64,000 nucleotides of DNA from NCBI RefSeq assembly GCF_000002425.4, contig NC_037255.1:11486710-11550709 (forward strand), given 5' to 3'. This DNA comes from Physcomitrium patens (Eukaryota; Streptophyta; Bryopsida; Funariales; Funariaceae). Position numbers and translations under genes: made by a program. The notes beneath the pieces were generated by a model that worked only from the letters and a program-made list of their open reading frames with translations, ran no database searches and was not told the DNA's origin. Below, piece by piece: positions 46,016 through 55,829 of this stretch (positions within the stretch are counted from its first letter, which is position 1; each line of letters opens with the position of its first letter).

Positions 46016-46317
46016 CATGCTAAAAATACAAGGACTAAGCATCCGAATTTGGAAATTGGGCCCAACAGCATTTCACATGCCTCGGCCAGCAACCTCAGAA
46101 TGATCATGTCGGTGATGGAGACTTACACCCCAACAACTCCGCCGGAGATGCCCTTGTCCAGCGACTGGCTCTTCACCGCCTTCCACAACTCCTTGCAGTA
46201 TCCAATATTCCGCCATTGCAATGGAAGGATCTAGACAGGAACAACAGGTTCTTTGTAGCCAACGACGGAATCCCCCGCTTACACACCTCGATGCAGCACT
46301 CGTAGAGCCATCCTACG
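46016..46317 (-). other. Exon-like segment in the GC-rich insert
   Basis: On the minus strand, TGGTCGTAG precedes GATGGCTC (acceptor-like, about 46303-46311) and GGGGTGTAAGTC (about 46129-46118) is donor-like. Between them one frame reads RNIGYCKELWKAVKSQSLDK then GISGGVVGV and stops at the TAA within that donor; the same frame then continues ITDMIILRLLAEACEML. Composition is gene-like. I recognise no protein family. Could be a host exon carried by a transposon, or chance. Confidence 0.3.
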
Positions 46318-46492
46318 ACCACAAAAATGGTTGTGGAATGCACACTTGCATCGGAGAGATATGAATCATCAGGGCGAGGTAAAAATGAGCCGATTTGCAA
46401 CCAAGACCAAGTATCTAGGCTCACACGAGAGCTGAGGTCGTACAACACTGGACTAAAAACGGTCAGAATAGTGAAGGCATAAGAAAAAAGAA

Positions 46493-46822
46493 TTGTCGCA
46501 AGAATTGAAGATGCTTCTGTTGCACCCGGTTGCCTTGACTGGCTCTTACTTCAATCGTAGCCACCACGCCACACCGCACTCGCACTTCCGCGAAAAGAAA
46601 ATAGAAAACCAACAATGGCAGCCGCAGGTTCCCAACACAGCAGCTGTCCAACAATCCGCCAACAACACAGTTGATGCACCCCAGCAACGAGGAAAATTAC
46701 CACACCGTTCGGACCCAGCACTTCGTAAGTCCAGCACAAAACCAACTGAATACACCTCCGTCAACGTTGGAGTTCCAACTCGCCCCCAAGAAACTGAAAA
46801 AATCAAAAACAAGGAGGAATAG
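46493..46822 (+). other. Open stretch of 109 codons, unrecognised
   Basis: Longest plus-strand frame of the insert, starting MSQELKMLLLHPVALTG and rich in Gln, Pro, Lys and Arg. No motif recognised. Three overlapping minus-strand frames also stay open here, which is expected of GC-rich DNA, so coding is doubtful. Confidence 0.2.
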
Positions 46823-46844
46823 GAAATTCCGGAGTGCCCTTAGT

Positions 46845-47058
46845 CTATAAAAACCCTAGAAAAACCAAACAAGAAGAGAAGTTTGGTTTGGGGCGGCCTG
46901 GACCCCTGTCGGCAGGGAGGTTGCCTGAATTCGGGAGAAGCCACTTGCCCCCCAAATCCATCTTTTCTTATCTTTTTCTTTTTTTCTTTTCCTTTCTCCT
47001 CTTCTTTCATTTCTTCCTTCTTTTGACTTCTTTTTCTTCTTTTGTTTTTGGATTGTTT
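46845..47058 (+). promoter_or_regulatory. TATA box and pyrimidine-rich leader-like sequence
   Basis: CTATAAAAACCCTAGAAAA (from 46845) looks like a plant TATA box followed by an AAACCCTAG motif; 46963-47055 is almost pure C/T. This layout is typical of a plant gene or LTR transcript start, but no coding region follows before the insert ends. 47059-47338 is AT-rich without features. Confidence 0.4.
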
Positions 47059-47338
47059 TGAATTAGTAATTTCATTTTAACTCCCACCAAAATAAATTTT
47101 TAATTATAATAAAATATTATATTAAAAATTCTACTTCTATATTAGCTAAATTGAAGAGAAAATATTTATTTTAAAACTCCTTTTCAAAAAAATTCTATAT
47201 AAGATCCAATCTTATATTGAAATCTATTTTTTGCTATTTATCTCAAAATTCCTACATTAATTCACTAGATTAGCAATTCTAAGCACCTTAAGTGTCTTTT
47301 TTGTACTAACAACATAAGTGAATCAATTGTATGACTCA

Positions 47339-49260
47339 CATTGATTTATTCAAGGCATTCTTTATGAAAATAAATGCATCAAATTTTGCTATAGGTGTCG
47401 TTTTGTCATAAATTGGAGCAAATGACAAGCTCCATTCAATAGCTTTTTATTCCAAAAAGTTTCAATAAATAAAATTAATTATAAAATCTATAATAAAGAA
47501 CTTCTTGAAATCATAGATTTATTCCAAGAATGATGTCATTATTTAGAAGGTGCCTCAAGTGCACTCACCATATCTACAGATCAAAAGAACTTCAAGTATT
47601 TTACATTGTTACATGTTTTGAATCATCATCAAGCTCATTGGAATATGTCTTTATAAAGATTTGATTTGAAGATTATATATTGATGTGAAAAACAACAAGG
47701 TTTATCAAATGCCATTTTTATACATTCTTATCTTGTACCAAAAGAAGGCGATGTATCTTTTGATCAACAAAGAATGATTTTTTTAAAGCAAAAATATTTT
47801 CACCTTTGAACAATAAAATCAACATTGATTGTTGATTCAATCTTTTTTAAGCACATTTATTTGAGTATGTCTTTTAATCCTCTTATTCATAATATTAAAA
47901 ATAATTCTTCTAAATTTAAATTTATAAATATTTTATTTTATTTTCAGACATGATTGTACATTCCAAAAGTAAAGCACAATTATATATTTTTCAAGCTTAT
48001 CATGACTTTTTAGCAATTAGACATTCTAGATACAAAAAGACTTTGGAATTAATATTTAAAGATTTTTGGTGGTCTCAAATATAGAAGGTAGTCAAAGACT
48101 TTGTACAATCATGTGATATTTGTTGAAGATCCAAAACTCCTCGTTATTGACCTTATGAACTTTTTTAGCCATTACCTATTTCAAAACAACTATAGTCTTT
48201 TGTTTCTATGGATTTTATCAAGGACCTTTTAGTCTCAGGTTTGTATGATATTATATTCATGATAGTAAATATTTTTACCAAAATTATACATTTTATACCA
48301 TATGTAAAATCTATCATAGGTGAAGAAACTTCTAAGCTTTTTTTTGACAATATCTATTATTATCATGGATTGCCCAAAGATATTATATTAAATAGGGGGA
48401 TTCAATTTGTATCAAGGTTTTAGAAAACCCTTTTCAAGTTTTTAAAGATAGATATAAAGCTCTCTTTGATTTTTTATCTATAAATTAATGGACAAATAGA
48501 ACAAATTAATCAAGTTTTGGAGCAGTATTTGAGGTGTATCGTCAAGTATCATAAAGATGATTGAATAGCTCTTTTGCTATTAACAAAGTTTGTATAAAAT
48601 AATTGATATATTCTTCTATTCAATGAATATTTCTTTGCCAATTATGGTTATCATCTACAATTTGATACTTTTGACTTTTCAAAAGTTGATAATCTTATAG
48701 CAGAAGATTTGGTGAATTGTTTGTTAGAACTATATGCAACAATGAAGGTATAGTTAAAAGAAACTCAAGAACAAAAAAAAATCAATGCGGATGCCTATTG
48801 TAAAGAATGACTTATAATTCAGCATGGATGACAAGATATGATTATTTTACTACAATATTAAGACTATTTGTCCTTATGACAAATTAAACTATCATAGGAT
48901 TAAAAAAAAAATTATTTATAAACAAATCAATCTTATTGCCTATCAATTGTATCTTTTAGAGTCTATAAATATCTATTATATATTTTATATATCTCTTCTT
49001 TAATCATATAAGATAATAAATATCTTAAGAAGAAGAAAAATGCTACGTCTTCTTATAGAATTGAATAATAATCAAAAGTTTGAGATGGAAGAAGTTTTAG
49101 ATTTAAGGTGGCACCAAAATAGATTAAAATATCTTATTCTTTGGCACAGATATGATATTAGTGAATGCACATAAGAGCCAACAATGAATCTTGCAAATAT
49201 AGCAGAGAAGATTATTACTTTTCGTTGATGATATCTATAAAAATCAAGATGAATTGTACC
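47339..49260 (+). pseudogene. Element B RNase H, integrase and chromodomain
   Basis: RNase H 47339-47660 (FMKINASNFAIGVV). Integrase zinc region near 48000-48130 (FVQSCDIC, stop, RSKTPR), core from 48205: MDFIKDLLVSGLYDIIFMIV, YVKSIIGEETSKLFFDNIYY, LNRGIQFVSRF (Asp of this motif changed to Asn). Chromodomain near 49075-49225: KFEMEEVLDLRWHQNRLKYL, then WHRYDISECT, stop, EPTMNLANI. The open stretch 48208-48423 is in frame with the core. Many stops. Confidence 0.75.
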
Positions 49261-49354
49261 AAATCTTTGCTATAAAAGAAACAAGATACAAAAAAAATAG
49301 CATTCTATCTTCTATTCTTATTTATAGCTTAAATATATTTGTGGCATTGACAAG

Positions 49355-49510
49355 ATGGAGAATCAATAATCAATAGATTCAACTCAAGAATTGTTATTTA
49401 TTGACTTACTGAATGAAACATTACAATTCTTACAATCTTTAAGAAAGCATAATCAAGATAAAGATCCTTATGAAGAATATATCCTTTCTTATATAGATGG
49501 TAAGATATAA
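49355..49510 (+). pseudogene. Conserved 51-codon tail frame, element B copy
   Basis: ATG to TAA, 156 nt: MENQ, stop, SIDSTQELLFIDLLNETL, then LQSLRKHNQDKD, EEYILSYIDGKI, stop. It has a single internal stop (TAA where Gln precedes), making it the best preserved of three copies. A telomere-like repeat is inserted three bases after its TAA. Confidence 0.6.
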
Positions 49511-49513
49511 TGT

Positions 49514-51268
49514 TGTTATATTATGTGTATTCTTGTTTGAAAATGCACCAAATACTTAGCTACAGAAAGTAAGTAGAAATACAACAACAATCTTATCAAT
49601 TCCAATAGAGTCTTAAATAAAATTTAAGTAATCTTTTATAATCCTAATCAAACTTTAATCAATCCAAAATAAATTCAAAAGAAGTTACAAAAAAAACACA
49701 AAGAAGTCATAAATTAATCTCAAAGAAAAATAATAAAGATATCTTAAAAAAATATAAAAAAATACCTTTAAAGAAATAATAAGAATCTAAAAAAAATTAT
49801 AGCTATAAATTTTTTTAAATAAATAATAAAGAATCTTAAAAAAATAATAAAAATAAAAATCTTAAATAAATTCTAATTAAATCCAAATTTAATTTTAATT
49901 AAAATCCTAATAAATCTTAATCAAATTTTAGATCAAATCCTAATTGAAATTATAATTAAAATCTTAATGAATCTTAAATAAATTCTAGGTCAAACCTTAA
50001 TAAAATCTTAATAAAATTCTAAATTTTAGACCAATTTTAATAAAATCCTAATAAAAACTTAATCAAATCCTAGAAAAAACTTAATTAAATCTTAATTAAA
50101 TCTTAATAAAATATAGATAAAATCCTAAATCCTATCCAAGCTTTAAATAAATCCTAAATTCTAATCAAATCCTAAATAGATCTTAACTAAATCTTAGATC
50201 CTAAATCAATCCTAATTAATTTTTAATCAAATCCTAAATCTTAAACAAACTTTTAATAAATTTTATAGTAGATTAAAAATTTAATAAGTAAAAATTGAAC
50301 TATTAACTTTGATGTATACCTTGCAAAAACTAAGTTATCAATAAGTACTAAAACTTTGAAGAAAATTCCATATACCAAATAGACAATAATCTCAAAATTT
50401 TGCTTAAGAATTAGCCAGCTTCCTTTTCAAACTTTAGTGTTGATATTTTTGAGTATGATTTCTTAATTTTACTATTCATTTCATTCCAAAATTTTCATAA
50501 TTTTTGGAAATAAATCTAGCTATTTTTAAGCAAAATTATATTTTAATCCAACTGATAAATTGACAAATATCTTAGAAATTCTTACTAGTTCTCTAAACTC
50601 CAATTTTTAAGACCATAATCCATAAAAACCTTAATATTATTCAATCCAACTAATTGATTACATACTTATAATAAGTGTAAAAATAAAATTTCTAATTTTA
50701 TTTGTAGATAGACTACAAAACTCACAAAATCCTTAAATTTATGAACTTATTTTATTTTTCAAAATCTAAATCTACAAAAGACATTACTAACTTTAAAAAT
50801 GTCTTAAAATCTTAATAGTGATTTAAATGACATAAAATTAACACTTAAAAATCTCTTCTTAAATTTTCTCTCAATTTTTTTTTTTTTTTTTAATTTGCAA
50901 AAGAACCTTAGAGTTGCCATAAGTACATAGTTTTGTACTTTGGAATCTGATTTTGATACAAGTTAACAATCAATCCTCTCCAGATGTCAATTTTTGATAA
51001 TTTGATGTAATTTTTATTTCAGACTATTATTAATTCTTTCTTAAATATATCTATATCAATTTCTTATCTTATTTACTTTAATTTGGCTCATTTAAGTTTC
51101 TACAAAGTAAATAGAAGTCCCTTCTATAAAAAGTAGCATTTAAATTAAATATTTTACTATTTTTTTATAATCTATTATTAATTTTTTTATAATTTCTTTT
51201 TATTAAGATCTTTTATAATAAAATTTGTGTTTTTATTTTTTACTATATAGTTGTATTACCACACAACA
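49514..51268 (+). mobile_element. Telomere-like TG...CA repeat, copy 2 (1755 bp)
   Basis: TGTTATATTATGTGTATTC to ACCACACAACA. Interior 49900-50270 is a run of degenerate heptamers (CCTAAAT, TCTTAAT, AATCCTA), one base off the plant telomere unit CCCTAAA. The 3' part 50290-51268 has no repeat and no gene. Element B 3' UTR resumes after it (CCATCAAGACCTTGGAAG). Target duplication not clear. Confidence 0.75.
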
Positions 51269-51579
51269 ACTTATTTTCCATCAAGACCTTGGAAGATATT
51301 TTTAATGTTTAATAATTTAATTATAGGTAAAAAAAAAATCCTTAATGGTGTTTCAAATGTTTTATTTAAAAAAAGTTATAAAGGCTTCATCAACAATCAA
51401 ATAATAAGATGATCTTTTTGCTCTAGTATGGGACACTATTGATGGCTCAGTGGACCTATCTATCATCTTTAAAGAGAATAAAAATCAAAGTATGTGGCAA
51501 ATACAATTTACCACATCTTTGATGTTTTCAATGTATAATGACTACTCTTTGTAGAACTCATAACTAAAAGGCAGGGTAA
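51269..51579 (+). other. Element B 3' untranslated region and polypurine tract
   Basis: Counterpart of 38992-39299 in D; ends AAAAGGCAGGGTAA (51566-51579). Confidence 0.65.
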
Positions 51580-52117
51580 TATTATGGATATACATATTTA
51601 TTCCAATAATTACCTATATAATTAAGTAGAAGTAGTTAAAAGTAGATTAATTTCATAATATCTTCTAAAAAAGCTTCTTAGAAGCTTCATAGACATTTCT
51701 TTGACTTTACACATGTTTGTAGTTCATTGGTAGGCTAAAAACTTGGTCAATAAGTTATCTATGTATCACACATATTAGTTGCTTGTGAAACAAATTAACT
51801 ATGTGGCCTATATATAGATAACTTACTTTACAAATTAAGGCATGTGTCTAGCAAAGTCAACACGTGCTAGAAGTCCTATAGAATATCACCACATAGCTCT
51901 TAGTTAGAGAGTATATGGAGGTAACAGCAAAGCCTTCTTCACTCTTATGAACGTCTTTCTAGTCTTTAGTCTTGTTTCAAGATTTTTTAATCTTTTTATC
52001 TTTGACAATAGTTATTTTAGTTTAATATTATATCATCTTTGAATGATTATTTAGTCTTTTTAAGTGATACAAGAGTGTATTGATCTTTAAATTCTTTAAG
52101 ATTTATGTCCTTAATAT
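51580..52117 (+). repeat. Element B 3' LTR (538 bp)
   Basis: TATTATGGATATACATATTT to ATGTCCTTAATA, family-wide alignment. Followed by TAGCT and minus-strand RT of element A. Confidence 0.8.
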
Positions 52118-53544
52118 TAGCTTCTTTTCAATATACTCCTTGAGTTTAGCCAACTCATTTTTTAATAAACTATAGATTGATTCAAATAGTGATTGACTTC
52201 CTTCTTTAAGATCAATTGAGTAATTATAAGGACTATAATTTGAAAAAATATTTGTATTCTTATTCTCAAAGTTATCTTGATAATTTTAATATTGGTTTTT
52301 AAAATACCGTTTGAAGTCTTTTTGTTGTTAGAAATAAATGTGGTATAAATAATACAAGGTGATGCTTTTTTTGTAGCATTCAAAAAAAATCTAATATCTA
52401 CAAATAAGGATTTAGTTATATTAGACTTATGACTTTATACTTGATTAAAAATATTCATAGTTATATTTTTTAAAAAATAAAAATTATAAAAAGTTTAATT
52501 TATTTGAGAATATTATTATTTTAAATATAATAAACATAAATAATTGAATTAAAAATAAATATAATAATATTAAATATTATAAGCTACTATGAATATTAAT
52601 TATTATTTCTTTAAGAAGGATTTTATAAGTAACATCTCTAAAAGATAATAAATAATCATCTATGATTTCTAAATGAACAATTTGAGTTTTTTTTATTATA
52701 TTTTTAATATATTTTTTAACAAACTCTTTATCTAAGAAATAAGCCAAGGTTCTTAAATCTAATAAGGTAAATTTTTTGTGATGTTTAGGTTATAAACTAA
52801 CATCTATTGTAAAATAAAGAAATTTTTTCAAGAAAAGAATAAGACCTTCACTAGATATTGTATAAGATTCTAGCCAAATAATTCCTATTAAGACTCAACA
52901 TACTTGTTTTTCAACATAGTATCTTCTTTGACAGCCATATTTTTTATTTTATGGTTGTTACTTTAGGCAATGTTAAATAATGTACTTAGCTTCTCCAAAA
53001 TATAAGCACAATCCTTCTTATCAATAATAATTCTTTGCTTATTCTAAAAGAAATTTAAAATATATTATATTAATTTTTATATTTTCTATTTTTGAATGTA
53101 TATATTAAAGAAACATTAGTATTGTTAAAAATTATAATAGCATTGAAGTCAATTTCAACAATTCTATGATTAAAATTTAGAAAGTCAGTTATCACATTTT
53201 GTAGCAAAGTCCATTGGTTGTCTCAATGTTTGAAGATCAAGTAAATTGACCATCAATTTTTTTATTTTATATTGTAATCAATAAAAAAATTGACTGTTGA
53301 ATGCAACATCATTCTACTTGATATCATTCATAAGTTTTCAAAATTTTAAAGCATATAACATTACATATTGATTTCTTGAATGTAAAATATAGATCTTATT
53401 GGTTACAAAATAAATTCCATCATATTCTCTATACATAAATCATAGCATTGCCAAAAAGTCTCCAAATTATCTAATATTAAATCATTTTGTTTCAAAAAAG
53501 ATGAAAATCATAATACTATTGTTGTGTTGTGGTTTGGCTATTAT
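52118..53544 (-). pseudogene. Element A RT start, protease and Gag C-terminal half
   Basis: RT entrance up to 52300, protease near 52770-52730 (LTLLDLRTLAYFLDKEFVKK-like text, D-S-G lost), zinc knuckle region near 53010 (YILEKLSTLFNIA in broken frame, Cys residues lost), capsid 53540-53200: NKIYILHSRNQYVMLYALKF and QPMDFATKCDN. Compared with the Gag of B, C and D the capsid differs and goes with the MAEL-type start at 55454. The open stretch 52383-52162 is part of the RT/protease spacer. Stops throughout. Confidence 0.65.
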
Positions 53545-53555
53545 AAAAATAATAC

Positions 53556-53586
<31 letters not shown>

Positions 53587-54985
53587 ATATATGATTTATT
53601 ATATAATATAATAAAAGCTATGTTATTAGATTTTAGTTAATTAAAAAATATAATTAAATTACTACTTTGAAGTGGTTAGTTTAAAAGGACTATTATTAAA
53701 TTTGATTTTATATTGATAATAGTTTTATATATTTAGAGCCACCTTTATTAGACATTAGTGACTATTGAAATCTTTTTTTATTTTTTTTATTTGATGTTTA
53801 GGACATATATTATAAAAATCTTCTAAAAAAAGGATTGGAGAAGAATTTTAGTAGCAAAAAGAATAGTTAAGGCATCCATATGGATGAATGGAGATAGATG
53901 ATAAAAATCTTTATTACTATTGGCCAAAAAGTATGCCTAATGGGCTTCAAGGAGGCTGCCTAAGGCTTTATTAGGAATTAGGATTACATTTTGGGAGTCA
54001 TTTGAACTTAAGAGGCTATAATTAAAAAATTTAGATTTTTGGCTATGGTTTTAGTACAAATTTTGTATGATTTGGAGTTTTGATGTTGATTTTGTATATA
54101 CTATCACTCTTTTGGACATAACACACGCATACAGAAAGCAATGTAGGATCAGCAATTAGGGTTGGAGAGAGCATATTTTTGGCTATATTTTTATATATTG
54201 CTTGAGATATTCTAAACCAAGATATAGCAGATAAAAGAAGTTGAAGACAATGCTTATAATCTAAAGGCAGTAAGTAACCTAATTTACTAGTAGCTGTATT
54301 TTGAGCTATATCTTAGGTAATTTGACAAGATTTTGGCCAAAAATTTCTAAAAATATATATTATCATGTTATTAAATTTTTTACACAAATTTTGTGATATT
54401 TAGATCTTGGACTTTTGAAATATAGAGAAAATAGTTTTTAGATGCTTATAAATTAGGATTTAAAAAATCTACTAAGATTTCTAAGATGCCAAATGATCAA
54501 GAGTAGATTTATGGTTCATTTTTATGATGAATATTAAGGATAAAGTCTACATCATCTAAAAAAAAATTTTAAAAAAATTGAATGGTTGAATCAAGAGATA
54601 TAAATTTTTAAAGTTTGAAGAAAAAAATCTCTTGCAAGAGAAAATATTTTTGAAAGGATTTTGCTACAATTTGGATATTTTATGCAAAGTAAATGGATTT
54701 TTGAGAGCCAAGATTCTCTATACATGTTAAAGATGGAAATAAAGAGCTATGGCAAAATTAAGGTATAAAGATGGATTTTTGTACAAAGGTTATCAATTTT
54801 TTTTTAACTTATTAAAAATCAAGCTTACTAGTAAATGATTTAGTTATGACTTAGTATAGTAAAGGATGTTAGGAAATTTCTAGATACTTTAGAAAGCCTT
54901 ATGTATGAAGATTTTTAAATATAAAATATTTTTATCTATAAAATAACTTTTGATATTATTATATTTATTTTATCTCTATAATAAG
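53545..54985 (-). mobile_element. 1.44-kb insert in element A Gag, distant relative of the telomere-like repeat
   Basis: Capsid text of A stops at about 53540 and resumes near 55000. The insert starts TGTTGTGTTGTGGTTTGG (plus strand), like the reverse of ACCACACAACA, and its interior at 54470-54605 (TAAGATTTCTAAGATG ... AAAAAATTGAATGGTT) resembles 60690-60810. No telomere-like heptamers. It contains a (TA)n run at 53558-53583. Boundaries and kinship are approximate. Confidence 0.45.
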
Positions 54986-54999
54986 AATACATCATTTAT

Positions 55000-55454
55000 T
55001 AAAACTTAACTAGTAAGTTAAAGCTAAATTTTCTATAGCTACATATCTAATATATTTTTAAATAAAAAATCATGCCATCTAATATCATAAAATCTATAAA
55101 TAGTATTTTAATTAACTTAACTTTTGATTATAGAATTAAATAGCTTACAAGTCGAAGTTCAATCATCAATTGTATTTGATTAATGAATCCTCAAAATTTT
55201 GATCTTGTACCATCAAATGTCTTAGATAAGATATTTTTTGGTTTTCTAATATTTGAATAATGTTTTACCATAGGAAGAATAACATGATTTAGTGTAGATA
55301 TTGAAGCAACTTCAATCATCTCTATATCTTTACTTCCTATTAATTTTATTCCTTCCTATGGTAGTAAATTGAATTAATGCACAATAAGCATTAACTCTTT
55401 CAATTGCTCTTATATTTGTGCCATTACACTCTTCATTTCAACAAGCTTTGTCAT
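55000..55454 (-). pseudogene. Element A Gag, N-terminal half
   Basis: Starts MTKLVEMKSVMAQI at 55454, clearly the MAEL-type Gag of X and Y, then a stop; later KTFDGTRSKF (about 55230) opens the capsid domain. Known role as for X. Stops from codon 15 on; the capsid is split by the insert at 53545-54985. Confidence 0.7.
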
Positions 55455-55469
55455 AATTACATAATAGAA

Positions 55470-55584
55470 AAAAATAATATCTTTTAAAATAAATAAAAGA
55501 AAGAATTCAAAAAAATTCAAAAAAGAATATTAATTTAAAAATAAATAATCAATAACTTTATATTTTATTTGATTAATTATTTAT
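55470..55584 (-). other. Element A leader, truncated, fused to another LTR
   Basis: Matches the X leader (190-360) up to about 55570, then jumps into the middle of a Ty3 LTR. The PBS, U5 and RNA-start region are missing. Confidence 0.5.
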
Positions 55585-55829
55585 ATGTGAGCTACATAGT
55601 TAGCTTGTTTAATAAGCTATTAACACATGTATCATGTGGCTAACTTGTTGATCAAGTTTTTAGCCTATCAATTAATTACAAACACATGTAAAGTCAAAGT
55701 CGTGTCTATAAAGCTTCTAAAAAACTTCTTTAATAGATATTATGAAATTGATTTTTTTTTCTACTTTTAATTAATCATATTATGATTTTTTTTTATAATT
55801 ATTAGTATAAATATGTATATTTGTAATTT
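55585..55829 (-). repeat. Ty3 LTR fragment at the A/F junction
   Basis: Matches the 5' half of the LTR (minus strand start at 55829, ATTACAAATATACATATTT). Right neighbour is the 3' end of F, so it is F's 3' LTR, possibly merged with A's 5' LTR. Includes the GAAGCTTCT-like palindrome near 55715. Confidence 0.7.

Larger units (their letters stand above)
44965..47338. mobile_element. 2.37-kb GC-rich insert of unknown type in element B
   Basis: It interrupts B RNase H: CATTAATT (44957-44964) on the left and CATTGATT (47339-47346) on the right look like an 8-bp target duplication, with RT-RNase H text continuing across. The ends (GTGAAGTAAAAT, GTATGACTCA) show no clear terminal inverted repeat and no TG...CA. 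The middle, 45400-46960, is about half G+C, unlike anything else in the window, and lacks the C-to-T decay. 8 bp would fit a hAT-type transposon; a captured host-gene fragment is possible. No family recognised. Confidence 0.55.
29465..52117 (+). mobile_element. Ty3 element B, rightward, nested in A
   Basis: 5' LTR 29465-30004, Gag about 30229-31260, protease 31330-31700, RT start 31860-31993, element C, RT rest 44065-44964, GC-rich insert, RNase H and integrase 47339-48900, chromodomain 49060-49230, tail frame 49355-49510, telomere-like repeat, 3' UTR 51269-51565, 3' LTR 51580-52117. Both LTRs face right. Flanking TGGCT and TAGCT are the two copies of a TAGCC-like target in element A. Confidence 0.8.
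22810..55570 (-). mobile_element. Ty3 element A, leftward, split by nested insertions
   Basis: Pieces in minus-strand order: Gag 55454-55000, Gag/protease/RT start 53544-52118, RT 29464-29324 and 27501-26806, RNase H and integrase 26805-25223, integrase end and chromodomain 23964-23680, tail ORF 23565-23410, 3' UTR, LTR fragment 23115-22810. The breaks are filled by a 1.44-kb repeat, element B, a solo LTR, and a telomere-like repeat. At the B joint TGGCT (29460-29464) and TAGCT (52118-52122) form the target duplication, with RT continuing across it. Confidence 0.75.

Noticed and set aside
44965-47338. Ordinary LTR element or TRIM
   Set aside because: No similar sequences at the two ends, no TG...CA, no primer site or polypurine tract seen.
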